Below, one piece after another: positions 26,067 to 34,961 of a DNA stretch of 64,000 bases (positions are counted from its first letter, which is position 1; each line of letters opens with the position of its first letter). Origin of the DNA: Candidatus Oscillochloris fontis. Lineage in GTDB: Bacteria > Chloroflexota > Chloroflexia > Chloroflexales > Chloroflexaceae. A program made the translations under genes and the position numbers. The notes beneath the pieces were generated by a model that was given only the letters and a program-made list of their open reading frames with translations, was not told where the DNA came from and made no database searches. The stretch covers positions 1-64,000 of the forward strand of contig NZ_RYFD01000003.1 of the NCBI RefSeq assembly GCF_004138135.1, given 5' to 3'.

Positions 26067-26090
26067 GGACGATACTTCACCCCTACGTTC

Positions 26091-26696
26091 CTACCGAAAC
26101 CAGCCTAGATAGAGCCCGGCACCAATCAGCAGCAGCGGCCCCCAGATCATGCCAGCACCAAGCAGCGCCGGGAGGTTCGCGATAGCCACCAGCACGCCCA
26201 CGGCAAAGAGCGGCACGGCTGGATAGATCGGCCATTGGCTGCGCTTGCCAAAGAGCGACCGCCCCAGGGCGAAGATGCCTAAGAAGCCCAACGCTAACCC
26301 CCACAGCACCGAGACACCGTCGGTCAAGTCAGCAAAGGTGACGCCAACACTCAGGCCACTCAGAATACAGGCCGGGATGATCAGTCCATAGCTGCGCTTC
26401 CATAAGCCGAAGAAGAAGAAACATGAGGCAATGGTCAGCAACACCATGCCACCGCTCAGATCAAGCGGCAGGGTCGCCCCGCGTGCGAAGAGCAGCACAA
26501 TCCCCAGGCCAATCAGGGCAACGGCAAGCGGATGCTTGCGCTGATCGGGCAACGCAAGACTGCCCTGGCCCGCCGGTGTGGGCGAATAGCTCATGTCGGG
26601 TGGGAGTTGGAGTTGCTGGGTCGGCAAGCCCGCCGAAGAACGCTCGGCCTGACGTACACGCGCACTGTCTTGTTCGGTATATTCGGTCTGCATCAT
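26091..26696 (-). CDS. polytopic membrane protein of unknown function
   Basis: 201 residues. A hydrophilic N-terminal region of about 50 residues (Gln/Ser/Pro-rich) precedes about six hydrophobic segments (starting PLAVALIGLGIVLLFA near residue 55 and ending at LLLIGAGLYLGWF). No family is recognised. It follows the ABC ATPase by 56 bases on the same strand, so it may be the last gene of that run, but it is too short and unlike a typical ABC-2 permease. Confidence 0.82.
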   Translation of the reverse strand: MMQTEYTEQDSARVRQAERSSAGLPTQQLQLPPDMSYSPTPAGQGSLALPDQRKHPLAVALIGLGIVLLFARGATLPLDLSGGMVLLTIASCFFFFGLWKRSYGLIIPACILSGLSVGVTFADLTDGVSVLWGLALGFLGIFALGRSLFGKRSQWPIYPAVPLFAVGVLVAIANLPALLGAGMIWGPLLLIGAGLYLGWFR

Positions 26697-26752
26697 CTTC
26701 CTCCTTCATTATTGCCGCTGTTAAGACGACACCTTGAGGAGGAAGGTTGCAG

Positions 26753-27712
26753 CTAATTAGTCCCGCCGTAGGCACTGCCTTCGGTGACACGCATAAAGAT
26801 GTCTTCCAGATTGCTCACTTGGCCAGCAAAGTGGCTTACCTGGGCACCGGACTGAACGAGATGGGTGAGCAGTGCGCTGACCATCTGGTCATCACCTTCC
26901 ACATCAATCTCGATCTGGGGTGGGGTAGCATCGGGCAAGGCGCGTACCTCCAACACATGCGACAATCCGCGTACCATCTCCGCCGCCACTGTCGGGTCAC
27001 TGAGGAGGTGTACGGTATAGGTACGGTGGGGCTGGAGCGAGCGCATGATCGTCTCGACATCGCCCGATGCGAGCAACTTACCGCGCTCAATGATCCCGAT
27101 ATGGGTACACATCTCGGCCAACTCGGTGAGGATGTGCGAGCTGATCATGATCGTCTTGCCCATGCTGCGTAGCTCCTTGAGCAGCTCGCGCAGTTCCACC
27201 CGCGCACGCGGATCGAGGCCACTGGCTGGCTCATCCAGAATGAGCAAAGCTGGATCGTGCAGCATGGTGCGAGCTAGGCTGAGCCGCTGCTTCATACCAC
27301 GTGACAGCCCCATCACATCGGCATCGCGCTTGTGGCTGAGATCGACCAGCGCCAGCAGATCGTCAATCAGTTTGGGGCGGCGGGCGGCGGGGATCTCATA
27401 CGCAGCGGCAAAAAAATCCAGGTATTCCCACGACTTCATCGCGTCGTAGACCCCAAAGAAGTCGGGCATGAAGCCTACCGAACGCCGCACCGCCAAGCGA
27501 TCCTTGACCACCGCGTGGCCGGCGACCCACGCCTCACCCGCGCTCGGCAGGAGCAGGGTAGTCAGAATCCGCATCGTGGTGGTCTTGCCAGCGCCATTCG
27601 GCCCAATAAAGCCATACACCGCCCCCTGTGGGATCTGAAGATTCAGATGATCCAGGGCGATGTTATTGCCGTAGCGCCGGGTGAGATCTTTGGTCTCAAC
27701 AATGATGGTCAT
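26753..27712 (-). CDS. ABC transporter ATP-binding protein (ABC-2/GldA-like)
   Basis: 319 residues from the ATG at 27712 (MTIIVETKDLTRRYG); an upstream ATG at 27733 overlaps the preceding gene. Walker A GPNGAGKT (37-44), signature LSRGMKQRLSLA, Walker B LLILDEPASGLDP and switch His ISSHIL are intact. A C-terminal extension of about 90 residues is typical of ABC-2 exporter ATPases (CcmA/GldA type). No recognisable ABC permease is present in the run; the partner may be the large exported protein upstream, the small membrane protein downstream, or a distant permease. Confidence 0.94.
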   Translation of the reverse strand: MTIIVETKDLTRRYGNNIALDHLNLQIPQGAVYGFIGPNGAGKTTTMRILTTLLLPSAGEAWVAGHAVVKDRLAVRRSVGFMPDFFGVYDAMKSWEYLDFFAAAYEIPAARRPKLIDDLLALVDLSHKRDADVMGLSRGMKQRLSLARTMLHDPALLILDEPASGLDPRARVELRELLKELRSMGKTIMISSHILTELAEMCTHIGIIERGKLLASGDVETIMRSLQPHRTYTVHLLSDPTVAAEMVRGLSHVLEVRALPDATPPQIEIDVEGDDQMVSALLTHLVQSGAQVSHFAGQVSNLEDIFMRVTEGSAYGGTN

Positions 27713-27722
27713 AGTATAGTGT

Positions 27723-29639
27723 TCACCCACCAAGCCGAATCAGATGCAGGGTCATCCCCTGTTGAATATTCGGGTCGCCATCAACCGCCACCTCTAGGGC
27801 CGGAGCCATACTCCACGCCAAGAGATAGACCGCATCTGGATCGGGGATACCCTGCGCCCCGCTCCAACTTGGCCCACCGAGCGCAAAGCGATCATAGTTG
27901 AACATGGTGTACAAGACCAGATCGCGATTAAAGAGTCCTTCAGAATCATTGGTGTCATAGTTATAATCGGGGAAGTTCTGCATATTCAGTGGCAATGTCA
28001 CCTCGGCCATTTGCCCAGGTGCGAGATCGCCTAGTTCTTCCGCCATTGTTCCGCGCACAATCTGGGCATCATAGAGCGTCTCATCACTTAGATTGGTGAT
28101 GGTTCCGCGCACTTGGCTGGCAACACGTTCGATCTGACTGGCAACAGCGGGAGTCTGCGCTACATGCTGTTCAACCAACAGGGTGCGTAACGAAGAGACA
28201 TCCACGAGCAAATCGGGGACATACACCCCTTCTTCGCCCACCGTCACCGGCACGTGCTTGAAGGTGTAGTTCTCGAAGCTTCCTGGCGAGACAAGCGCTT
28301 CGGCGGCAACATTGATGTTGTAGCTCCGGCGTTGGGGCGAAAAAACACCGACGAAGGCCGTCGCTTGCCCGCCGGGTATTCCCTCTTGACTCTGCACCAG
28401 CGCCAACTGGACGACTTGGGGCTGGATACCGCGCAGTACAAAACTGATCGCATACGAGCCAACCAGGAAGAGCGCCACCAAGGCTGGCGTCGTAATCCAT
28501 GCCAGATCAATCCGCCGCATCCGCCGCAACACCAAGAAGTTGATCGGCCCGATCACCAGAATATAGCCAGTAATCAGCAAGAAGAGAATCAGTGGTGAGG
28601 GCAGGTTGAGGGCTTCGAGTTGTAGCGACTGGCGTAGCAGATTTTCACTTTGCGAACGGAACATATAGCCGATCTGCATGCGCTGATTGGGGGCCAGAAT
28701 ACGCTCCCAGAGTTGCACTTCACCCGACCATACCCGCAACACACTCAGGTCGAAGGCGCAGAAGATCACCCGGCCAGTGCCGCGTTCAATACTGGTTATC
28801 AGGTTTTGCGCATCCAGATTGACCGCCTGGGGGCGCAATGTCACCTGATGCGCGGTAAGCCCGGCCAGCGCCGAACTCAGGCCACGCATCCCGGCGAGGC
28901 GTTCGAGACCATCAACCGGAACCGCACTCTGTATATCATTACTCAGCGTAACTGGTAGTAGCGGATCGAACGCATCGTTGATCGGGCGCGCATCGGTACC
29001 ACCACTCACCAGCAGCGTGCCACCAAGCTGCACCCAATGCTCCAAGGCAGCCCGTTGGCGCTCATTCAACGTGGCAACCAGATCATGGATGACGATCACA
29101 TCCAAACCACCGAGCACCATCGGATCATCCGGCATAAGTTCGGGCGACAAGTGGCTCAAATAGGTCGGGTATCCGGGTACGAACTCGGCACTACTCAGGC
29201 TATTGAGCAGCGTCAGATCGCTACTCAACACACCCACCAGCACCGCACTGGTATCAATCGGGGTGAGGCGCACCGTCTGACTGAGCCGGGATTGCCCATC
29301 CACCATCAGATGCACCTCGGCCACTCGTTGGTGGTTGTTGGTGACAACCGGGAGCAACACCTCCTTGCGTGCCCCGCGTGGCAGATCGATCAGATAGCGG
29401 AAAGATGGCTCTTGCTCACCAGTAAACGTCCACTCCAAACTCCCGCGCAGATCGCCGCCATCATTGGCAACCACCATCCGTACCGGGAACCAGTGGCTCA
29501 CATGGTACTGGCCCAATCCATCATACCCAACCTGAATAGCGAGGGTAAGGGCCGGATTCGTCTGCGCCGCCAGTGACCCGACGGGCAGCAGGACGAAGAG
29601 CGTGAGCAAAAAGAGTAGGATACGCGGCAGTCTGAGCAC
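27723..29639 (-). CDS. large exported/membrane protein with GATase-like region
   Basis: 638 residues. An N-terminal signal peptide (LLFLLTLFVLLPVGSLAAQ) is followed by a beta-rich extracytoplasmic region. A class-I-glutamine-amidotransferase-like Rossmann segment (about 180-235, VIVIHDLVATLNERQRAALE then GGTLLVSGG) lies in the middle, and two membrane helices at about 345-400 (PLILFLLITGYILVIGPINFL; ALVALFLVGSYAISF). Similar layouts occur beside ABC-2/GldA-type ATPases, where such proteins may couple envelope events to the transporter. There are 10 bases to the ATPase gene. The function is not known. Confidence 0.86.
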   Translation of the reverse strand: MLRLPRILLFLLTLFVLLPVGSLAAQTNPALTLAIQVGYDGLGQYHVSHWFPVRMVVANDGGDLRGSLEWTFTGEQEPSFRYLIDLPRGARKEVLLPVVTNNHQRVAEVHLMVDGQSRLSQTVRLTPIDTSAVLVGVLSSDLTLLNSLSSAEFVPGYPTYLSHLSPELMPDDPMVLGGLDVIVIHDLVATLNERQRAALEHWVQLGGTLLVSGGTDARPINDAFDPLLPVTLSNDIQSAVPVDGLERLAGMRGLSSALAGLTAHQVTLRPQAVNLDAQNLITSIERGTGRVIFCAFDLSVLRVWSGEVQLWERILAPNQRMQIGYMFRSQSENLLRQSLQLEALNLPSPLILFLLITGYILVIGPINFLVLRRMRRIDLAWITTPALVALFLVGSYAISFVLRGIQPQVVQLALVQSQEGIPGGQATAFVGVFSPQRRSYNINVAAEALVSPGSFENYTFKHVPVTVGEEGVYVPDLLVDVSSLRTLLVEQHVAQTPAVASQIERVASQVRGTITNLSDETLYDAQIVRGTMAEELGDLAPGQMAEVTLPLNMQNFPDYNYDTNDSEGLFNRDLVLYTMFNYDRFALGGPSWSGAQGIPDPDAVYLLAWSMAPALEVAVDGDPNIQQGMTLHLIRLGG

Positions 29640-29648
29640 AAGATCCCC

Positions 29649-31169
29649 TTACGACGCCGCAGGCGGCACATTCAGTTCTTGATGGCGCTGCTGTGCGTCA
29701 TGGTAATATTTCAGTAGCGTGAGCGTATCATTGAACGCCCGCTCCTTCTCATTCCGCTTAAAAGCCACCTGATAGTCATTGATCTTCTGTACCACATCAC
29801 GTGGGCGCGGCACACGGTCAAAGGTAAACTTGCCACCACCACCAGCCGTCTCAAGCACCACATTCCCATAGCCGAGCAGGTTACTAATGAAGGAGGTCTC
29901 GAACGAGACATTCGTCACCGCGCCCAAACTCGCCTGCCGCCGATCTTCCGGGCCAAAGGGCTTCTTCTCAATATCAATCACATTGGTCTGGTTAAGAATG
30001 TAGAGATCATTGCGATAATCTTCGATCTCCCACGCGCCCCAGGCGACAAAGAAGATGATCAAGACGACCGAGAGCACCGTCGAGAGCAGCGCACTCATCA
30101 GCAAGAAATTGGCCGCAATGGCAATACTCAACATCCCACCAAAAAGCAACAGCACCGGGCCGATCTGTGCTTTGAGGCCAAAGATCCAGTGGGCGCGCCA
30201 CGTAATCGTGCCGTTATCTTCGTTGATCTCCGGGTTTTCGGGGAAGAACCATTGCAGAAAGCGTACCCCGTTCGAGATCTTAATGTCCTTCTTGAAGACC
30301 CGCTTTTCAGGCTTAGCATTATAGACCCGCGTCTCGATCATGCGGTTGAAGTCCTCTTCGCTGCGTTGTTTGCGATAGGAATTCACCTCATCCATGATCT
30401 TTTTCTGCATAGTCCGGGGATTGGAAGCCGAATCAAAGGCGATCTGGCCACCAATACGCGCCGATTTGACAATGATCGTCCCAAATCCGAGCCAATGCTG
30501 GCTGTAGCTCTTGGTGGCTGCAACCACATCCTGAATATCCTCAATGAAGATCTGTTCTTGGGAGCGACGCTCAATCAGCTTAGGGATAAAAACCTGATCG
30601 TTATCATAGACCACACGCTTATTGGTCAGAATAAGTTCATCATTGAGCCAGTCATAGGTGGTGAAGAAGGTGAACAAGAGGCTCAGACCGGTGAAAATAT
30701 AGAGAACAATATTGATGAAATCAAACGTTTGGCGCACAAACATGGCCGAATCGACATAGAAGAGGCGTCCGCCATTATAGCGATAATAGATCAAGAGCAG
30801 TAAAACGCCTCCCGCACCAAGAATGATATTCCGGGTACGCAGATCCTCTTTTTTAGCCTTAGCATTACCCGAAGTCCGCACCCAGAGTGTCGTCCAGAGC
30901 AACAGGAGCAGGGCTTCAATGCTAATCAGGAGCCAATTAAAGAAATCGAGGCCGACCGGCTCACCGGCATCAGTGACGAGAAAGCCCCCGCCGATACTAC
31001 GATAGAAGGCGAGGCCCGCAAAAAATGCAATTCCAAGCACAGGGCCAATCAAACGGCTCAGCAGAACAATCCAGTGGCGTCCGGTGACATGGAGGATATG
31101 TTCACCCTCGCCCAGATCGAGTGCTTCGGAGGCATCCTCAAGCAGCAGATCCTTCAGGAAGTGCAGCAT
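29649..31169 (-). CDS. membrane protein with two bacterial PH domains (bPH2)
   Basis: 506 residues from the ATG at 31169, with GAGGAG correctly spaced upstream. Several hydrophobic segments (about 38-60, 80-100, 113-133, 150-172) precede a first bPH2-type domain (LILTNKRVVYD ... QHWLGFGTIIVKSA). Two more membrane segments near 325-375 lead to a second PH-like domain (LYILNQTNVIDIEK ... LLGYGNVVLETAGG). Each PH domain shows the GFG/GYG-plus-I/V-rich strand typical of YdbS/YdbT-like proteins. The role is unknown; these domains are thought to act at membranes. It sits between cmk and the exported protein in a tight run (9-base gap downstream). Confidence 0.9.
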   Translation of the reverse strand: MLHFLKDLLLEDASEALDLGEGEHILHVTGRHWIVLLSRLIGPVLGIAFFAGLAFYRSIGGGFLVTDAGEPVGLDFFNWLLISIEALLLLLWTTLWVRTSGNAKAKKEDLRTRNIILGAGGVLLLLIYYRYNGGRLFYVDSAMFVRQTFDFINIVLYIFTGLSLLFTFFTTYDWLNDELILTNKRVVYDNDQVFIPKLIERRSQEQIFIEDIQDVVAATKSYSQHWLGFGTIIVKSARIGGQIAFDSASNPRTMQKKIMDEVNSYRKQRSEEDFNRMIETRVYNAKPEKRVFKKDIKISNGVRFLQWFFPENPEINEDNGTITWRAHWIFGLKAQIGPVLLLFGGMLSIAIAANFLLMSALLSTVLSVVLIIFFVAWGAWEIEDYRNDLYILNQTNVIDIEKKPFGPEDRRQASLGAVTNVSFETSFISNLLGYGNVVLETAGGGGKFTFDRVPRPRDVVQKINDYQVAFKRNEKERAFNDTLTLLKYYHDAQQRHQELNVPPAAS

Positions 31170-31217
31170 ACATCGGCTCCTCAACTAGCTCTTCGCCTAG
31201 CTTCCCGGAAGATCAGA

Positions 31218-31886
31218 TCAGCCATGGCGGGTGATATAGTCCATGATCCACGCCACCTCAGCCTCAGGCGAAAGGCCATCATTCTGCAACAGAACCGCAT
31301 CAGCAGCGGGGCGCAGGACGTGGGCATCAAGGTCATCACGACGGGCGATAGCGGAGCGTACAAGATCGAGGGGCTGAGCAGCACCCCCGGAGTGTTCCTG
31401 GGTACGACGGCGGGCGCGCTCATCAAGCGAGGCTTCCAGGTAGATCTTGAGTGGCGCATCGGGCATCACCACCGTACCAGCATCGCGCCCGACCATCACC
31501 ACATGGCCGCGCTGGCCGATCTGCTGTTGCTGGCGGATCAGTTCGCGGCGCACGCCTGGGTAGCGTGCCACCAGCGAGACACCACGTTCCACCTCTGGGC
31601 TACGGATGTCCCACGTCACATCCTGGCCATCGGTGAGCACCGTATACTGGCGCCCATCGGCCTGAGTTGGTGGCACGACCTCGATCTCCACCTGCTGGGC
31701 CAGCGCCTCAACAGGTTCAGCCTGGGCCAGATCGAGGCCGACGCGCAACGCCACCAGAGTGAGTGCCCGATACATGACACCGGTATCAAAGTAGAGATAG
31801 CCGAGGCGCTCGGCCAAGAGCGCACCCAGGGTACTCTTTCCGGCTCCAGCCGGGCCATCAATGGTGATTACCAGCGGTTGCGACAT
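31218..31886 (-). CDS. cmk: cytidylate kinase
   Basis: 222 residues, the usual length for bacterial CMP kinase. P-loop IDGPAGAGKST at residues about 9-19, FDTGVMYRALT, the NMP-binding insert with DVTWDIRSPEVE, and lid-region Arg residues (RRRTQEHSG) are all visible. The enzyme phosphorylates CMP/dCMP for nucleotide and lipid synthesis. It is first in the minus-strand run with the PH-domain protein, with a recognisable promoter upstream. Confidence 0.95.
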   Translation of the reverse strand: MSQPLVITIDGPAGAGKSTLGALLAERLGYLYFDTGVMYRALTLVALRVGLDLAQAEPVEALAQQVEIEVVPPTQADGRQYTVLTDGQDVTWDIRSPEVERGVSLVARYPGVRRELIRQQQQIGQRGHVVMVGRDAGTVVMPDAPLKIYLEASLDERARRRTQEHSGGAAQPLDLVRSAIARRDDLDAHVLRPAADAVLLQNDGLSPEAEVAWIMDYITRHG

Positions 31887-31931
31887 AGGGGTTCAATGGA
31901 GTTCACAGAGCATACGACGATAACACGCCGT

Positions 31932-31961
31932 ATTGTAGCATGCGGCGCGTATAGGTGACAA
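31932..31961 (-). promoter_or_regulatory. promoter for the cmk run
   Basis: On the minus strand, TTGTCA (31956-31961) and TACAAT (31932-31937) are separated by 18 bases, giving a leader of about 40 bases before cmk. Confidence 0.5.
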
Positions 31962-31985
31962 GATCCGCGATCATCTCGTTAGGTA

Positions 31986-32121
31986 GGGCATGTGCCGGTG
32001 GGGGTCGGGGGTGGCTGCGCCACCCCCGCAGAATTTTTTTATGGTGTTTTGGCGGCTTCGCCGCCAAAACACCATAAAAAATGGGGCTTGGGGTGCAGCC
32101 CCAAGGACTCTGCACATGCCC
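31986..32121. repeat. family A hairpin repeat, copy A2
   Basis: Bounded by GGGCATGTGC and GCACATGCCC. Inside are a CGGGGGTGGC hairpin (32006-32028), a 22-bp perfect stem ending in GTTTTGGCGGC with a TTC loop (32035-32056 with 32060-32081), and a GGGGCT..AGCCCC hairpin. With the adjoining family B copy it fills the 313-base gap 31887-32199. Confidence 0.85.
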
Positions 32122-32131
32122 GATCATTCCG

Positions 32132-32203
32132 CAGGGACAAAGTATCGCCCTCCAAGGAGCAGGGGAACCCGAACGCGGTTGGCGGGCGATGCTTCGCCCC
32201 TAC
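32132..32203. repeat. family B dispersed repeat, copy III (inverted core)
   Basis: Left end CAGGGACAAAGTATCGCCC, right end GGGCGATGCTTCGCCCCTAC. The core AGCAGGGGAACCCGAAC is the reverse complement of the core in copy I, so this copy is inserted in the opposite orientation. The right end supplies the stop codon of the minus-strand gene at 32200. Confidence 0.75.
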
Positions 32204-32871
32204 CCCCCCACCGCGTGCATGATCAACTCCTCGGTTGAAACCCGCCCCGGCTGGGTCGTGTCACCGGAACGAGGCAACAAGCGACCAAAGAGGCTCCCGC
32301 GTGGCCCGGAGGTGGAAGGATGGGTCTCAGTGGCCGGTTCGGTACGTAGCTCCACCAACCGATCCTGGATCATCTGGGCCACCACCTCCGCCACGTCAAT
32401 CTCAGTCCACCCCAGATCCGCAATGATCTCGGCCAGTGTATGCAGACCATTAATGCGATCCAGTACTTGGTGGTGGAACGGCCCCACCCGCCGCAATGCT
32501 GCCTCGAATGAGACCACCAAGACCGGGATCAGTGCTAATGAGGGCACACGCGGGCGAATGTCGTGCCAACGCTGCGCAAGGCTTTGGGCGATACGAATAT
32601 GCTCATCAACATCCCCCCAGATCGACTCGCTGTTGGAGGTGATATCACTGACAAAACTGAACGTAGCCTGATTGACTTCAAAGAGCTTGATAAGCGCGGG
32701 ATGACCGATGTTCTCGGCAATATCACAGTGATAGAGGGTTCCATCACGGAAGTAGAGGTGCCCATCCACTGGAGTGGCATAGATGTTGAGTGCCCCAGTG
32801 ACTGAACTGTACGAGATCATCTCGATCAGTTCATGCAGCGGGATCGTCTCAAGTGTGCCTTCAAGTTTCAC
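32200..32871 (-). CDS. DUF4388 (PatA-type) domain protein
   Basis: 223 residues. The N-terminal about 95 residues match the DUF4388 pattern (GTLETIPLHELIEMIS..SVTGALNIY, then GHLYFRDGTLYHCD and a region ending in VNQATFSF). Such domains occur in PatA-like proteins linked to regulatory GTPases and gliding or heterocyst control in other phyla. The remainder is a helical region (LIPVLVVSFEAALRRVGPF..VLDRINGLHTLAEI) resembling a winged-helix-like repeat, then a low-complexity tail. It is a stand-alone gene whose stop lies in a repeat. Confidence 0.86.
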   Translation of the reverse strand: MKLEGTLETIPLHELIEMISYSSVTGALNIYATPVDGHLYFRDGTLYHCDIAENIGHPALIKLFEVNQATFSFVSDITSNSESIWGDVDEHIRIAQSLAQRWHDIRPRVPSLALIPVLVVSFEAALRRVGPFHHQVLDRINGLHTLAEIIADLGWTEIDVAEVVAQMIQDRLVELRTEPATETHPSTSGPRGSLFGRLLPRSGDTTQPGRVSTEELIMHAVGG

Positions 32872-33054
32872 GGCTGCGTACTCCCTAACAGTAACAGTAC
32901 GATCCAGGATCGCAGAGTATTGGAGGATACGGAGACCACGTCAACCTCCTGAGTTACGTAGGAAGTATAACATGCCTTTTAGGCAGAACGAAACAGTACT
33001 TTTGGTGTTTTCTACTATGACTATGCGTACAAATTAGTGATAATTGTATAACAT

Positions 33055-33786
33055 TTAACTCTGCGCTATCAGCAGCACGAGGCTTGCGATCCGCTGCCGC
33101 AGATCATCGCGGGCGTGGCGGAAGGCCGCAAGCTGCGCCGCACCCGGCGGGGCGACGACGGGATCGGGGATGCTCCAATGCAAGATTCGCACGGCCTCTG
33201 GCCAGAACGGGCACTCCTCGCGGGCAATATCACACACCGTTACCACCACATGGGGCTGGAGGTCGGCCACCTGATCGAGTGCCTTGGGTTGCTGGTAGCC
33301 AATATCAATCCCGACCTCGGCCATGACCTGAATGGCGAGGGGTTGGATGGGGGCGGGATGGGTTCCGGCACTGCGCACGATCACGCGCCCCGCGCTGAGA
33401 TGACGCAACCAGCCTTCGGCCATCTGCGAACGGGCGCTGTTGGCACGGCAGAGGAAGAGAACGGTCATGACTGGCAGTTCCAATGGGCTACAGGGTTGCG
33501 GCAGCAGCAGATCGGCCCCGATCTGCTGGTAGATGGCCTCTAACTGGCTCAGGTGCAGGCTGTAGTAACTGGCCCGCGCATCGGCGTCGCTGCGATGTTG
33601 TTGCACCAACCCTGCCTGACGCATGATCCCCAGGTGGTACGAGACCAGATTCTGGGGTAGCCCGGTCGCGGCGATAATCTCACTCACTTGGCGATCACTC
33701 GCTCGTAGGGTCTGTATGATGCGCCAGCGGGTCTCGTCGGCAATCAGTTTGAGGGCGCTCAGGAGTAGTAATTCATCAGTCGCCAT
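33055..33786 (-). CDS. ArsR regulator fused to ArsC-type arsenate reductase
   Basis: 243 residues. Residues 1-100 form an ArsR-type winged helix (LKLIADETRWRIIQTL, then LPQNLVSYHLGIMRQAGLVQ), without the classical CVC arsenic site. Residues about 106-243 form a thioredoxin-coupled arsenate reductase/LMW-phosphatase fold with P-loop CRANSARS (C113, R119) and the redox pair C185/C192 (VCDIAREEC). All three cysteines of the S. aureus-type ArsC are present. It is divergent from gapdh-arsJ, so it probably regulates them and itself. Either the reductase part is active, or it serves as the arsenate-sensing part (inference). Confidence 0.93.
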   Translation of the reverse strand: MATDELLLLSALKLIADETRWRIIQTLRASDRQVSEIIAATGLPQNLVSYHLGIMRQAGLVQQHRSDADARASYYSLHLSQLEAIYQQIGADLLLPQPCSPLELPVMTVLFLCRANSARSQMAEGWLRHLSAGRVIVRSAGTHPAPIQPLAIQVMAEVGIDIGYQQPKALDQVADLQPHVVVTVCDIAREECPFWPEAVRILHWSIPDPVVAPPGAAQLAAFRHARDDLRQRIASLVLLIAQS

Positions 33787-33845
33787 TATTGGGTTCCTTC
33801 GTTGTTGTGAGGATTGAATATGGTAGCCGGTTGTGGGAGTGATGT

Positions 33846-33865
33846 CAATATATCAAATTATATTG
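33846..33865. promoter_or_regulatory. CAATATA-N6-TATATTG palindrome, candidate ArsR operator
   Basis: A perfect 7+7 inverted repeat with a 6-base centre in the divergent spacer, 23 bases upstream of the -35 of the gapdh-arsJ promoter and 60 bases from the regulator start. ArsR-family operators are usually AT-rich imperfect palindromes of this kind. Confidence 0.55.
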
Positions 33866-33888
33866 CTTCAATCAACCAATACAGATGC

Positions 33889-33917
33889 TTGACAAACCGA
33901 TAAGTACCGTATAGTAT
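33889..33917 (+). promoter_or_regulatory. promoter for gapdh-arsJ
   Basis: A perfect TTGACA (33889-33894), a 17-base spacer and TAGTAT (33912-33917). TATAAT at 33931-33936 is an alternative -10. AAGGGGAG before the ATG at 33954 is a strong ribosome binding site. Confidence 0.6.
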
Positions 33918-33953
33918 CAACTTAGACTGTTATAATTCAATCAAGGGGAGAAT

Positions 33954-34961
33954 ATGAGTATTCGCGTCGGCATCAACGGCTTTGGACGGATCGGGCGTTT
34001 GGCGCTGCGGGCCGCCTGGGGATGGCCGGAATTCACCTTCGCCCATATTAACGAGATCGGTGGAGATGCGGCGGTGAGTGCGCATCTGCTCAATTTTGAC
34101 TCGGTACATGGGCGTTGGCACACGCAAGCCCAGGGTGAAGGGGCACAGTTGGAGATCGCCGGACACACGATTAGCCACAGCAGCATCAAGGATGCCGGGG
34201 CTGTCCCCTGGGCGGATGCGGGGGTGGATATGGTGTTGGAGGCAAGTGGTAAGCTGCGCACGCCGGAGCAGTTGGCCGCCTACTTTCAGGCCGGGGTCAA
34301 GAAGGTGATTGTCGCGGCTCCGGTGAAGGGCGAGGCACTTAATGTGGTGATGGGAGTCAATGATGATTGGTACGACCCAGAACGGCACCATATCGTCACT
34401 GCTGCTTCGTGTACCACCAACTGTCTGGCTCCGGTGGTCAAGGTGATCCACGCGGGGATCGGGATCAAGCACGGGATGATCACGACGATCCACAGTTCGA
34501 CCAACACCCAGAGTGTGCATGATCAGGCCCACAAGGATCTGCGCCGTGCCCGTGCCTCCTCACTCTCGCTCGTGCCCACGACTACCGGCTCGGCCACCGC
34601 GATTGGCATGATCTTCCCCGAACTCCAGGGTAAACTCAATGGCCAAGCGGTGCGCGTGCCGCTGCTGAATGCCTCGCTCACCGATTGTGTCTTTGAGGTC
34701 AACCGCCCAACCTCGGTCGAGGAGGTCAATACGCTGCTCCAAAGCGCCGCCGCTGGCCCGCTGCACGGCATTCTGGCCTACGAGACGCTCCCGCTGGTCT
34801 CGATGGATTTTCTGACCAACCCGCATTCAGCAATTGTCGACTCGCTCTGCACAATGGTCACCAATGCGACCCAAGTGAAGATCTATGCCTGGTACGACAA
34901 TGAGTGGGGCTATGCGAACCGCTATGTGGAGTTAGCCCGTAAGGTAGCTGCATCACTATGA
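33954..34961 (+). CDS. gapA: arsenate-linked glyceraldehyde-3-phosphate dehydrogenase
   Basis: 335 residues, a full-length class I GAPDH: NAD-binding INGFGRIGR at the N terminus, catalytic [11 protein letters not shown] with Cys153, and C-terminal [15 protein letters not shown]. Its stop overlaps the ATG of the arsJ-like gene. In the known GAPDH-ArsJ pathway, the enzyme makes 1-arseno-3-phosphoglycerate from arsenate and glyceraldehyde-3-phosphate for export. The divergent ArsR-ArsC fusion supports this role rather than housekeeping glycolysis. Confidence 0.94.
   Translation: MSIRVGINGFGRIGRLALRAAWGWPEFTFAHINEIGGDAAVSAHLLNFDSVHGRWHTQAQGEGAQLEIAGHTISHSSIKDAGAVPWADAGVDMVLEASGKLRTPEQLAAYFQAGVKKVIVAAPVKGEALNVVMGVNDDWYDPERHHIVTAASCTTNCLAPVVKVIHAGIGIKHGMITTIHSSTNTQSVHDQAHKDLRRARASSLSLVPTTTGSATAIGMIFPELQGKLNGQAVRVPLLNASLTDCVFEVNRPTSVEEVNTLLQSAAAGPLHGILAYETLPLVSMDFLTNPHSAIVDSLCTMVTNATQVKIYAWYDNEWGYANRYVELARKVAASL

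Noticed and set aside
25724-26090. Possible small genes in the gap with CxxC-like translated stretches
   Set aside because: The frames simply read through the family A hairpins on both strands (translations such as AKSPPVG and GGCAAK recur at every copy), so they are repeat shadows.
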